Positions 50,810 to 62,435 are shown, counted from the first letter of the stretch. The stretch: DNA of 64,000 nt from Rhyacichthys aspro (GCA_036850595.1 CM072159.1:8579016-8643015); one strand, 5' to 3'. Notes: generated by a model from the sequence alone, not told the origin. Made by a program: numbers and translations.

Positions 50810-51456
50810 TAGTGATGGGACGTTCGGATCATTTTACTGATTTGGTTCTTTGAATCTGTTTCAGCAAAAGTAACAGATCTTTTTTGAGTCATTTCATTCA
50901 CTTCAGCAGAATGTAATTACAATGTTACATATTAATTACCCAACACATATATTTATGCACATATTGAACACTTTTCAAATAAGAAAGAACTGTAATGCAG
51001 CCAAGGTCACATAAGTAATAGCCTACCTGTGTCTTGAGGCTATGCAGTCTGTTTCTTCATCACCTCACCTCCGGATTGTTTGGGTCTAATTTGTTTGTTC
51101 TTTTATCACATAGCATCCTAAGCTAAAATATGCTGTGCTGTCTTCTGTATACCCAACAGAATGATTATTCTCCCACGCCTTTGGTTCGCGTCGTTTACGC
51201 ATCATGTGACGGCCCAAAAGGCAATGCAGTCTGAGCCGGAAACAGAAAAGATTAGTTCACCAGCTAATCTTTTCTGTTTCCGGCTCGAACCTGAGGACTC
51301 AAAAGGTGAACTAATCTTTTCTGTTTACCGATCTTATGCGATGTTGCGTATACAACACAAAATGAATGAATCACTCCCCGAGACGACTCAATGTTCTCGA
51401 GTCAAGGGAAAGATTCGTTCAAAATGAGTGAATAGTTCGTAAATAACACATCTCTA
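50810..51456 (+). mobile_element. Complete hAT-like MITE
   Basis: The left end reads tagtgatgggac and the right end, reverse complemented, tagagatgtgtt, a typical loose hAT terminal repeat. It is flanked by an 8-bp target duplication with one mismatch: gtctggag (50802-50809) and gtccggag (51457-51464). Length 647 bp, no transposase. The interior carries a perfect hairpin (51233-51286) and a third copy of the arm (51305-51326). The end of copy A1 falls inside this element. Confidence 0.88.
51233..51326. repeat. Three-arm alternative hairpin inside the hAT-like MITE
   Basis: Arm 1 (51233-51255) is an exact 23-base reverse complement of arm 2 (51264-51286), with an 8-base loop (ttcaccag). Arm 3 (51305-51326) is an exact 22-base reverse complement of 51240-51261, which covers most of arm 1 plus part of that loop. 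Arm 1 can therefore pair with arm 2 or arm 3 but not both. Key words are aaacagaaaagattag in arm 1 and ctaatcttttctgttt in arms 2 and 3. Confidence 0.95.
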
Positions 51457-51770
51457 GTCCGGAGCCTGGTGTGTGGAATAGTAAGCAAACCTGTTCCCGA
51501 GGATGTCAGCTGCCTGGACTGGGTGTATAGTTGGAGTAGGTCAGACAGATACTGAGGGCCAAGGGAGTGGAGGGCTTTGTCAGGAGAAACATTTTATACT
51601 CAGTCACTGGGCTGGGAGCCAATGAAATTGTATGAGGGTGGGAGTAATGTGGTGCCGTAGCTTGGTGTGTGTCAGGACCCTGGCAGCACTGTTCTGGAAA
51701 CACTAGAGCCTGTTTAGGACTTTTCTGAGCAGCCCGCACAGGACATCAGAGTCTGTCCAGAGTTTGACTT
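51457..51770. repeat. Old interspersed repeat next to the hAT-like MITE
   Basis: Words such as gggctgggagccaatgaaat, gtgtcaggaccctggcagca, ctgttctggaaacact and gagcctgtttaggacttttc match a widespread fish repeat I know from memory (a form with accctggcagcagcattctgg). The class is uncertain. The MITE may have inserted at its edge. Confidence 0.45.
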
Positions 51771-53479
51771 TGTGGTTGACACTAGCTTTAAGGGTATACA
51801 AAGCATAATAATTGTTTTTACTGGGGGTATACAGTAGTTCAGTATTGTGACTGTGATATACCTCCATCAGTGCTTAATAATGTTTAGTGATGTAATGTTT
51901 AGTGATTTAACTGTCATTTTCCCAATTTTGAGAGCCTTTGTGCTGATAGATATCTAGAAAAAACGTATAACTACTGATTCCTTTTACTTCCCATTTTGAT
52001 GGGGAGGTAATTTTTGGAAGTTAAACAAATGAAAAAAATATCCCTCCACTTATAAATTACAAAATTGACTTCAATGATGAAAACAGTAAAAGCGGCATGT
52101 ACACACACATAGACCTGGAAACTGAACGAACAACTAACAAGACTCCCCAAAAGCTGTACATTACTCACTTAAAGGGAAATATGGCCACTAGGTTTTCATA
52201 TTGTGAGACAAACAGTGCAGCTTGTTCACTGCCTTTAAATGTGCAGCATTGTGTTTTACTTGCTGCCTGCTCCCATTTGATCCTTTTATGATCAATGGGT
52301 TGCAGGTGCTACACTGGAAGGTCTCCACACTGGGAAAAACTTATTTGTCCATCCAAAACACAATAACCAGAGCCATATACACCTAATTGACTTGCAATGG
52401 GTGCCTGGTCAGCAGTTTTTCAGGAAATCTTTTATTTTTGGGCCACATGTGAACAAGTGGACTTAGGTGGAATTGGCCACACGTGGTGCTACACAACTAA
52501 CAGACTTCTTTGAACCGTATGTCTTGTATTGTGACAGTTAATGACCAAATGTGGCAATCATGTCTGGGCCACCATACTTTAGCATTGTCTTTCTTGAGGG
52601 ACAGATATAACTTTGATTCAGATGATTTCTGAACTATATATAACATTTTAATTATCTGCCTGCTCCCTTTTATGATAAATCAATATAATGTGTTGAATTG
52701 CATTAATTGTTAGGGTCTTTCCTGAGCCAGCCCATACAGTGTTTCACTAATGCTTTATGAAGCACAACAGTACTTTAATGTTTTAGCATCACTAGATACA
52801 AAGACTGTAAAATAAGTAATTTTGACTACGTAAACATGAGTTTAAATACAGTAGTAGGTAAAATACAGTGCATGCTGCCAACGCTCTCTACTCACAGGAA
52901 GAAGGGTGTGACTCAGATTGTTAGCCATGGTCCATGGTACCTCCATCCATCCTTAATTAACTGGGATAGCCCCAGCACCAACCCCCTAAATGGTTATAAG
53001 CAGAAGAAGTATGATGTATGATTTTAAAATTGTAATTTAAAAGCCCAATTGCATTAGCTAATGCACACTTATAAAATTGAATAAATCAATGTAACTTAGC
53101 CTCACAAAGCTCTCTGATTAAAAACAGACATATCAAAGCAAAACGGCCTGTACTGAAAACAATCACTCTAACTCTCATTTTTACACGACTAAGAGGTATC
53201 TGTTCTATCTCTCTAAAATGTATATTATGTCTTTGTTTGGATCAATTTTCTATATATTCACACTAGCATGTAGCAACAATAGGCTATCCCTTTTATTTTA
53301 TGGTCCAACAATCACCACGAACACTTAAAATGCACTGTTTAACAAAAGCACATTAGAAAAAGGAGACAAAACGAACAACCACAGGAGATGACAACAGTTC
53401 ACCACAACAGAGCTAGTGGTTAAGTAGAGTTAAATAAAGCATCTACAAAATTATTAGCCACACAACAAACAAAATGCAT
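51771..53479. other. Unique non-coding stretch
   Basis: No gene recognised. Around 52290-52450 the plus strand gives a short phrase (DLQWVPGQQFFRK) that loosely resembles the LHWLPV region at the end of some LINE proteins, too weak to call. Around 52915-53010, catccatccttaatt and gggatagccccagcacc may be a scrap of the fish repeat tail. Confidence 0.4.
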
Positions 53480-53690
53480 TGGAGTCTGCTTGGAAGTGGA
53501 CCAAGGCCCACCTTTTCTGTAGATCTTGGTTGTGATGTAGTCCGCACCAGAGTTCAAAGGACCACTTCAGACTGGTTCAAACAAACCAACAAGTGAACCG
53601 TACTTGAGTGTGTTTTCACTGGTATGAACCAAGTCAACTGGTCTGCTGTCTTTACTGTTTAAGGTCAAATAAACTCTCACTTTTGGGTTG
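53480..53690. repeat. Possible DNA transposon relic
   Basis: Words ggtccaaag-like, gtccgcaccagagttcaaag and ggttcaaacaaaccaaca resemble fish elements rich in ggtccgaacc/ggttcgg words. Ends are not found. Confidence 0.25.
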
Positions 53691-53859
53691 CCAGTTTTGT
53701 ATTGTGAACAGTGGAGATACCTCAACAAGCTTTCACTTACAGAAATACTTTTTAACAAACTGCACAGGCCACATTGTTGGAAAAAAATAACATCCAGAAA
53801 CAACACGTTTTGATGAAGAAGATTGTAATCCCTGGAAAGATAGTGATCTTATTTGTTGA

Positions 53860-54260
53860 TGGCATGGCTTGGAGTCTTAGCGCGGCGTTTGTTGTGTTGC
53901 TGGAGCCACAGGGGGATTCATTGGAGGATGCTTTTATTTTCTAAGGTCACAGCTTAGAGGAATGACAAAGGGGCTGCGAAGGAGGTTGTGCCCAGTCTCA
54001 GCGATGCTCCATTTCTCTGCCAAGCCTTGCATGGTGTGTGTAATTCTGTGCAGCACTGGTGAAGGAAATAAAATATGTCTGTATATTGACTATGAATACA
54101 GATGACAATGTGACATCCGTAGCTGCTGATCATCGCGACAAGCCAACAGAAAGGTCAATGCTTTGAATACACTTTCAGTTTATTGTAATCGGTCGGAGTC
54201 CAAAAAGCCTAGATCAATTTTCATCAGTTCAGATAAAAGCAGGCCACTCTTTTCAGCAAA
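53860..54260 (+). other. Unique, repeat-free block; possible conserved non-coding element
   Basis: No transposon landmark. Composition is balanced, with words such as ggtcaatgctttgaatac, ctgctgatcatcgcgacaag and tttattgtaatcgg. I see no coding frame of any length. It is listed only as the kind of sequence worth aligning across fishes. Confidence 0.15.
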
Positions 54261-54585
54261 CACAATTCACAGCATGTTGGGAAGCCAACTTCAAACGGCA
54301 TTCGGAAAAAGTAACCAATAATCATGGTCAAAGTCAGCGAACACATAGAACTGGAGATTTCCCTTGAGTCAGAGTAGTGGACTGAAATGCAGAGCTAAAA
54401 AACATGTTTTTAACAAGTTATAGACAAATTATGTCACCTTCAAAATGGCATGTTTGTCTGAAGACAGTGCACAACAAATTTACCAAGTAAGAAGCACATA
54501 AAAAAAAAAGAAAATTAAAAAAACCATTGCCAATTCTGAGCAATTTTGAGAGGTTTAAAATCATTCTTATTCAGCAACATTCAGT

Positions 54586-54691
54586 GTGTTTACATGCAGG
54601 TAGAGAAAATCAAATTATCCCCTTATAGTTAATATGCAATATAGCAAATTATAGTCTGTTATAACCAGACTTTTAAAGGGCATGTAAACAC
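54586..54691. repeat. Small inverted-repeat element (106 bp)
   Basis: A perfect 12-bp inverted pair encloses 106 bp: gtgtttacatgc at 54586-54597 and gcatgtaaacac at 54680-54691. Fish elements with gtgtttacatgc ends are common, so this is probably a deleted MITE. The target duplication is unclear. Confidence 0.5.
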
Positions 54692-55821
54692 CTTACACCA
54701 ATTGGGGTAAAATAAAGAGTGTATATAGAATATGGAATGTTTTGACCAAGTGCAATTATTCTATTAATTCATATTCATATCAATGCTATTAAAAAAGCAT
54801 GCTGGTAGCAGTTTCCACTTCTCTCACCAAGCTCCTTTACTAAATGGAGTTTCATTATAAATGTTGCAATACAGCTTAGCTCAGCTTTGAATCAGATTTT
54901 ATCTAGTTGAAAGTTTAGTGAGCACAAATCTAAGATGAAATTAAAAATTGTTTGCACAACCCGACCTCAGTGGTTTTAAATGTATATAATGTACATATTT
55001 ATGTGACGTTAAATATATTTCAAGGATTTACTGTTGACTTTATGCCATTAACCTGTTTTCTGACATCACCGTGCTACACACACACAGAAATAATTTGCTT
55101 TGACTGTGAAATGAGTTGTGGGTCATGCCGCCTGCAATGTCTCGGTCTCTGATTGAAGCTTTTACAAACCGCTCTCGACAAAGCAGCGATGCAAAGTGAA
55201 TAATCTTCAATCATCCCACGGCGCCAGCTCAACAATCTCTATTGACTCTCAATTTTAGAGCAAATTCTGTTAGCCGCAGTAATGTGACAAGACGGATAAG
55301 TGGATGTCTGTTGTAGTCGTCGCTCGGCAGAACGCTGCAGTCCCCAAAGAGAAGAAAAGGTACAGGATTTTTTTGCAGGAAGAATTCAGCACTGTGGGCG
55401 AGAGGATTGTGAATGCCTTTATTTCTGCATTAATGCTGGAAGTGTAAATGTTAGTTGGTGTTAAGTTGCATTACAAGTAGTCTGGTATATAGCCATTTGG
55501 AAGATATTGGGTTTACAGTAAAATTTGTTTCACAGTGTTGTTTGTTGTTGTTTGCATATATTCAATTCTCTTGAAGCACAACTGCACCATTGTTCCTGTA
55601 TTGGTTGAGAATGTAAGTGTAATTCGTCCTATAATGGTATTTCTAGTTGCAAACCCTCTGAATATACCCACTGTGTATTTAGTCCCTCTCTTTATGCTCA
55701 CTTTTTGTTACAGAGTAGTCCTGTCAACTTATTGCCTCGTCCTAAAGGGTGCAGTGCTTTCTATGAGGACAATCAAGTGATTTCATTTTTGCAGTTGCTC
55801 ACTGACATAAATGGGACAGAC
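54692..55821. other. Unique non-coding stretch
   Basis: No gene recognised. The block 55140-55330 is repeat-free and more GC-balanced than its surroundings. Confidence 0.45.
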
Positions 55822-55935
55822 TAGAATAGAATAGAACTTTATTGTGCTCTGTAGTAGAAATTTTCCTTTGGCTCACCAAAGTCAGTCATGAATACATAAA
55901 TGTGTGAAAACCCATAATAGAACACACTCTATTTA
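55822..55935 (-). repeat. Rex3/RTE-like LINE 3' end
   Basis: The plus strand begins tagaatagaatagaacttta. On the minus strand this gives a tail of ttctattctatt repeats preceded by caataaagttc, the usual 3' terminus of Rex3/RTE-type LINEs in fish. Only the 3' UTR is left; no reverse transcriptase is visible beside it. Confidence 0.5.
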
Positions 55936-56449
55936 CAGTCTACAATCCATTTCGGAAGGTTGCATGTTTCAGTGAGGGGTAGACGAAACAAAAAATTCAG
56001 AAAAGAGCATAAAAGGAGCTCTTGTCAGTCCTCACGGTCATTAGTCTACACAGACATTAGATTTAAAAAAAATCATAAATAATGAACAGTTGATATTTAA
56101 GGTTTCAAATGAAATGTTCTGACATTACAAAAAGCAGATTGGATCATCCTGACCTGACCTGAACAGGCCTGACCTGTGCAGTACTGCTCCAGTGTAAACT
56201 AGAAGGTGACACCAGTAATTTTGCCTTGGATCACAAAAAAAAACCAAAAAAAAAAAACCTGCTGCTCTTACCATTTATCCATTTTGCCTGACTGGTGAGG
56301 GACATTAAGCAGTCTAGTGCTCCACAATCCCAGACCTGACTGAATGTTGACCTGCAGCTGCTCCACTCATCTGTTCTCTCAGCTCTATTACAGGAAATGA
56401 CAATCAATAAAGTGTTATATAAAAAAGAATAAAAACGTGAAACACTCCA

Positions 56450-57640
56450 TTTTATAGAGGGAGCAAGGCTTTGAGAGGTGATGTTTTTTTGCTACACAGT
56501 GGGAACATTTTCAACAATCTTAGCAGCACATACAGGACCCAGCACAATGGAGACACGTGCCTCGTGAAGGGGTTATTTTTACCAAACTGCCCCGTACTGA
56601 CCTGACCTGACCATAGTGGAAACACGGCTAAAATCACCCTCAAAAAAAGGACAAACGCTGGGAAGCCTTACAACAGGCCAGAGCATCCTACCCCGGGGGT
56701 TGATTGTCCTCCTAAAGGGAGAAGAACAGTGGGCAATGGGTTGATTCCCTGGATGCAAACAGATGGACAAGTGCTTTCCGAAAAGGTGCCAAATCTGTTG
56801 TGCTACCAGAGAGTGAAGCCACGAATCTGGACTACCTCTCAATAACATGTTTGTGTCTGCGTTTAAAGGACAAAGAATGTGTACTGCCCTGAGTGACAGT
56901 AAGAGAGGGTAAGCCCACTGGTTTCTAGTTCACACAGGATATGAGAGTCCAGGCCTCCCTGTGTGTTGATGTAGGCTGCCATTACTGTGCTGCTCAACCT
57001 CACAATGTGATGACCTCTCAGCCTCAGAAAAGATCTGTCTTTTCATCTATAACACTATGGTCACTGTCCTTGAATCCAACACTGTTCTCCGATGGCTGCA
57101 GCCTACCCCTTTTGTAAATGTGACCAAAGCATGGCCACGTGGTGACAAAACTGTTCATCTGAGGCTGCACAAACCAGCCATTCATCTAAATAAATGAGGA
57201 TTCTGAGACCCTTCTATCTCATGGTAGATAAGACAGCATCCATAAAACAAGGAAAGGTTCTTGGAGCAAAAGATATGGCAAAAGAAAGCACCCTGAACTC
57301 GTACATCCTCCCTTGAAATCAAACCTCAGGAATCACCAATTTCCCTTCCAGTTGGGAATCTTGAAATACACGTCCTTGAGGACTATTGTACTAAACTAAT
57401 CTCCTGCTCTGATCGCCTGCCTGACCCGTGGCACTGTCATTATTCTGCATCTCAGATGGTGGAGGTACCTGTTTAGATCTCTGAGATCCAAAATGGGATG
57501 TAGAGCCCCGTCTCTTTTTAGAACCAAAAAGGAGAGGGAGTAAAAGCCAGCCTGGCGATTGTTCTGCTTCACTTCCCTCATGGCTATCTTCTCCAAGAAA
57601 ATTGACAGCTCTGCGTGCAATAGCTACAGATAGACACACA
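56450..57640 (-). pseudogene. DIRS-type retrotransposon relic (reverse transcriptase and RNase H)
   Basis: On the minus strand recognisable blocks appear in family order. GFYSLSFLVLKRDGALHPIL, DLRDLNRYL and TVPRVRQAI (57580-57400) form the start of the reverse transcriptase. FRVLSFAISFAPRTFP and the active-site region YLDEWLVCAAS (YLDEW at 57178-57192) follow; the usual YLDDW has Asp changed to Glu. AAYINTQGGLDS (about 56980-56950) matches the RNase H region, and VAQQIWHLFGKHL (about 56790-56750) the segment after it. Stops and frameshifts occur between blocks. No tyrosine recombinase or terminal repeats were recognised, so the lower limit is approximate. Confidence 0.75.
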
Positions 57641-58544
57641 ACACAGAGAAAGCCTTTATTCTTTTGCTAGCTTTGTCTGTTTACTTGTCTGACCCTGAAC
57701 TAAGAGCTAGAAGTATAGTTTTAGCGCTAAACTTCAGATGGGTTTAATGCATACATAAAGGTAACAAGAGAGAAAATCACTCCACACAGCATGCCCATCA
57801 GCTTTATGTAATGTGAGTAAAGGAGAAATGTGTGGTGTGTTCTGTCTTATTTCCACTTTGATACCAAATTTAAATGTCTAAAACGCTGGCAGTCTGTATA
57901 AAATGCTTACATTTTTGTCACGTTGATACAGAGCATTTGCAGACATGTATAGGTTTCATTGCACAACCACGTCACGGGCAAGGATTCGCACAATTAATAT
58001 TATCACAAAAACAGATATCTAAAATCTAAATTCTGCCAAATTAATGATAAAAACCCAATCTATACCTAAAAAGGTTTTTACCTGGATTTAATTGACTGGT
58101 CATAATAAAATGAGCATTAAGACAGAAGGCCCTTTCAGAATATTTTGTATGTTTCTAATGGTCTCCTCTTTTTTTAATCTGATATAAAGTGATTTAGAAT
58201 AAATTAAGCATTAAAAGAGAAGCAAAATCATTCTATCATAGTTGAATGACTCTAAAATAAATGTATAATAATGTAATATAAATAATAATGATCGGTGCCT
58301 AACTGGAGGAAAGCCCTGTAATTGGTTAAAAGCCAAACACCCATAACACTTAAATCCAGCCTCTCTGAACCTGCTTTTGTGCTCAGGTAATAGAGTAAAC
58401 TCACAGTAACTATTATTAAAGTTTAGCATAAACATTTATTTTTTAATGTAATAGAATTATTATTTAAATTAATAAAATAATAATTTATGTGTTTTTTTGT
58501 GTGAGACTGATTATACCAGAAAACAAAACTTCAAACAAAACGGT
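57641..58544. other. Unique non-coding stretch
   Basis: AT-rich, nothing recognised. The DIRS relic does not obviously continue here. Confidence 0.5.
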
Positions 58545-58672
58545 CAGTCCTGCGATGAACTGGCCACTGTCCAGGGTGTACCCCACCTAAGGCCCAATGC
58601 TGCTGGGATAGGCTCTAGCCACCCGCGACCCAAACGGGACTAAGTGGTAGAAAATGGATGGATGGACAAAAC
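58545..58672 (+). repeat. 3' tail of the tRNA-headed fish repeat
   Basis: Landmarks are tcctgcgatgaactggccac, gtccagggtgtaccccacct, gctgggataggctctagcca, cccgcgaccc, and a terminal (atgg)n tail, aaaatggatggatgga. This is the 3' half of the family whose 5' half lies at 8791-8950. Confidence 0.7.
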
Positions 58673-59560
58673 TTAACAGTAACTACACAGCGTTGTGACA
58701 GTGGACATTTCAGCTTTTGACAAGTTATCTAATAGCTTGTTGGTATTCATTAGCCAGTGCACTTTTGTGCCGGCCCCAAGCCTGATTTAATAGAGAGGGT
58801 TGTGCAGGAACGTCATCCGAAGCCAAGTTAATTTCACTGATTAATAATAATTCACTATGGCAAACCCTGAAGGGAAAAGCTGAAAACAATGTAGATCTAA
58901 TGGCCTCAGGAGAGCTTCTTTTTCTGATGGTAACCAAACTTAACTTGATTGTGCATGTATTACACAGGATGCAGTAAACTATTTAATAGGTATGGTTCAG
59001 TGTCTAAGGACGTATTCAACAGCATTCTAAAAGTATATCATAAAATTCTGTGTTGATGAATTCCTCTGAAAAATGCAGTGATTTATAAATTGAACCTTCT
59101 CCAGAGCTAGTCTAAAAGGAATGTATAAATGTGGATTCAAGATGCAAGTTAATCTGAAGGAAAAATGAAACTGACTTTGATTTAAACTCAGTTTAAATCT
59201 TGGTGCAATGGAAATGTAAGTTTTACCATGATTTAAACCATTTTAAAATATAAACCATGAAGATGCAACAGCAGCTTAAATGTGAAAGTCAAGTCATTGT
59301 GTGGAATGAAATTATTAACCTCACATGTGCCTTTTGACATTTTGTCTTGATCATATGTAAACAGCTTAGTTCATAGAAAGTCATGTTAGTCTCCACCAGC
59401 TTCTTGAACAATTTCAAATATGATGTGACATTTTAATATTAAATCATATTTGAGAATATCCAACCATTTGTCAGTGACAGAGGAAAATTCACGTCAAGAC
59501 AAAGCCATAACTTAATGTCAATGCCAGTGCAAGTCACTATGAAATATTTAATACCATCTA
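58673..59560. other. Unique non-coding stretch
   Basis: No gene or repeat landmark recognised; AT-rich. The sequence tttaaac/gtttaaa recurs near 59180-59245. Confidence 0.5.
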
Positions 59561-59800
59561 TTGTTGAATAGTATTTTTCTGCTCAGAGGACGATGCACAC
59601 GGAGCTCTCTCCGGATCCTTTTGTACATGGGAAACTCCCAGTGTGCTGTAGAAGTGGATGAAAGGATGGCGACATCAACAGTGGATGTTTGGGCGGACGG
59701 CTGCGTATATGAGAAAGCCGCTCTAATCTCAGATGTCAGCATTAGATGCTGTCACTGCCTGAAAAAAAAAAAGACAGAGACAGAGGGAACTGTGTGCTAG
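59561..59800 (+). other. GC-richer block, open on both strands; possible conserved non-coding element
   Basis: Distinctly less AT-rich than its flanks and free of transposon landmarks. A frame is open on the plus strand over the block and another on the minus strand (59548-59742), but neither starts at a convincing ATG context, has splice signals or resembles a known protein. It ends in a run of A. A conserved regulatory element is one reading; chance is another. Confidence 0.2.
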
Positions 59801-60149
59801 AGCGCTTCCATTTGATGCAGGACATGGCACTGGCTGACTGCGAAAGGGCCTTGGCGGTTGTTATGGATACTATCTACTCTAAGGCATAATATGAATAGGA
59901 TTTTGTTTGTTACACAACATTATGTCAAAGTATGAAGCTCACATAAAGCAGCTTGTTTCCTGCGTGCAAAAAAATCGAAATGACCTTGTGAAAACGGTAG
60001 ACTTCTCTGGTAATTTAAGGCAATAACAATTTGAGTTTGACCTTAAAGTAGGCGTTATTTGAAAAAATCTCCACACCAAATTCTGCTTTAACTGCAACAC
60101 AAATGCTAAAATGTTCACTGATAATGGATGTGAATAGATTCATCAGAGA

Positions 60150-60176
60150 ATTTTAATTTTTTTTTTTTTTTTTTTA
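60150..60176 (+). repeat. Poly-T tract
   Basis: A long run of T broken only near its start, just before atgaaaacagg. A retroposed poly-A tail on the minus strand is possible, but no attached element was recognised. Confidence 0.85.
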
Positions 60177-60839
60177 TGAAAACAGGACTAATAAGCATCC
60201 TCACTGACAGGGAGAGCTAACCAGCTCCCACACTTAACCAAGTGTGGGTGCCTTTCATTAAATGGGTCTACAAAAGAGCATCAAATTTAAATGTACTGGT
60301 CAGTTTCAAAACGTGTTTAGTATTGTTATAACACTCATTAGCTCATCAACTGCACACTCAGTACTTTCAAACCACATCTGTTTTTGAGTGATTATTTAAT
60401 TAATTAACAACAACAAACAAATCACAGTTTTTAAAAAAATCACATATCTTCAGTCTCCTTGGTCGTTGGTGTAAATTTTCTTTCAGAACATTTGCTTACA
60501 TAGTTGTCAGTTTGGTTGACTGTACGAAGAGGGAAAGAGGGGGTCACAGTTGCTCAAAGTCAGGTAGAGAGACACGAGAGGCAGGATCACAGCAGGTGAG
60601 GCTGATGCTCACTATATATACTATATCTCCAAGGAACCTCCACTAATAAAAACTTAAGTAGTGGTTTTCTTTCCAATAACACTGTCATCTATGTGCCTAT
60701 CATCTTATGGCTTTGTGTATAAACCACTTATTGTGACGTCCCTACCACTGTACACACCAATATACGCCCTTGGTTATGTCTCATCACCAGCCTCAAAGTT
60801 AGTAAGCTTAACTGAATGAGAGAATGCTGTTAAATTGTT

Positions 60840-61270
60840 ATTAGCAGCCTGGTCTGATAGAATTGCCAATAAGCTGATTGCACAGAATGCAGTTAAATAA
60901 GTTGGAGAAAAGTAAGTTCTGCTTCTGTCAGCTGACTAGTCATTGTTTGGCAGTAGATGAGCTGTAATACTCTGTGTGGAATACGCTGGCAAAAACAGGT
61001 TGTTAATGAAGACAATGAGATGGTAGTCGTGTTCCTGTCAGCTCTCTTTAATGTCTGCCAGGAGAAAAAGAAATCACTTCAGCAGCTGTAAGTTTTTATG
61101 TAGCCAAGCTAAGACCGGCTTGTGTCAGTCTGACAAAATCTAAATTAATTTTTGGCTCTAACTGTTTGTTTACTGTAACTGTAAGCATCATGAGATGGTA
61201 GTGTCATCTATGACTTTAGGCTATTCTTATCATTTCATTTGGAGGCTCACTGTTCACAGATTGTTAATTC
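60840..61270 (+). other. Unique, repeat-free block; possible conserved non-coding element
   Basis: About 430 bp lacking repeat words, containing E-box (cagctg) and homeodomain-type (taaattaattttt) words. There is no open frame. Any regulatory role is a guess that depends on cross-species conservation. Confidence 0.15.
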
Positions 61271-61526
61271 AAGTGTTAAATAACATTTCAACATTATTAT
61301 TACATTATTATATTTTTCCATAATTACAGTAACTTTTTTAATGTGGACAGCATTAACATTATGTAAGGCCTATTACATTTGAGCAGAGTCCAAGTTTCAT
61401 GGTTTAGCCATCAGTTAGTTTGAATGACTGTAATCATGTGAGCCATAACACATTTATTTTATTAACATTTTCTTCATTAATTTATGTATTCATATTTTTT
61501 GCACAAGCTGTGCTACATGCACTACA

Positions 61527-61562
61527 TTTGTTTGTTTGTTTGTTTGTTTGTTTGTTTGTTTT
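61527..61562 (+). repeat. (TTTG)n microsatellite
   Basis: About eight tttg units ending in a run of T. Likely length-polymorphic. Confidence 0.95.
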
Positions 61563-62435
61563 TTGGTGCTAAGTGTTCTGGGCCTTGGTTCAGTTGTATT
61601 AAAAAGGAAGATTTGTATTATATTTTAATATGATTTTTTTGTTTGTTTTACTTCTTGAATAGTTACTTACAATTACTCTGGAATTAATGTACATTCTAAT
61701 TTGAAACTGATCTAAAAAATATTGATCAATGTGAAACTGGGCAGTGGAATAAATGTAGGCTAATGATTTAATAAAGATGATGATAATGATAGAGGAAAAA
61801 AAAACATTTAGTAAATCACAAATATCATTAAATATACATTTTAGAAATCAATAACAAAACTGTAAGTCTACTTTTTATGATGCAGGGTTTATGTTTTCAT
61901 ATTTTTGTTCATCTTTTATTACACACAATGTACATAACCAGGGAAATGATGTCCTTTGTTCTTGGCAAGTGGGATGGAAAAGTTAATGCATAATCTATAT
62001 TTCAGCATTACGCCTTTTCATTTCAGCTTTATTTATTTACTGTTACCTGGCTCAAACTTTTATAGTCCATCAACATCATGATTTAACAGTTTTGATTCAT
62101 GTTTAAGAATGAATATCAAGATACCAGTTCTTGTGTTTAATGCAAAATAGTCAACAACTGATGCATGTTGTAAGGGCTTATAATCAAAAAGTTGTACTAA
62201 AGTTGTTCATCGTGTGAATTATGAGATTAGACTCTAATATACTCTTGTGCTAAGAAGTCAAATTTGCATCGCTGACGAGCTGCAAACTCTGTCAACAGTT
62301 GTGACTACACAAGTGGAGGAGGTATATTTCAGTTTTACAGATGTCACAAGTAACGAATGTTTAGCAACTCCTCAACATCAACATAAGGAAGGGCAATGTT
62401 TTTTCTAATGCCAATTAGACACGTAATGTGTTACT

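Larger units (their letters stand above)
33047..50936 (+). repeat. Copy A2 of the large direct duplication
   Basis: Matches 1-18411 throughout. Unlike A1 it is embedded in continuous sequence on both sides: 18512-33046 runs into its start, and its end continues through the rest of a hAT-like MITE at 50937. A2 has a private 551-bp transposon (44527-45077), lacks the A1 element at 9046-10077, and has a private 20-bp tandem duplication (44446-44485). Several homopolymers are shorter than in A1, for example the poly-T near 33460 and the A and C runs near 38150-38270. Shared repeats are listed below for each copy. Confidence 0.97.
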
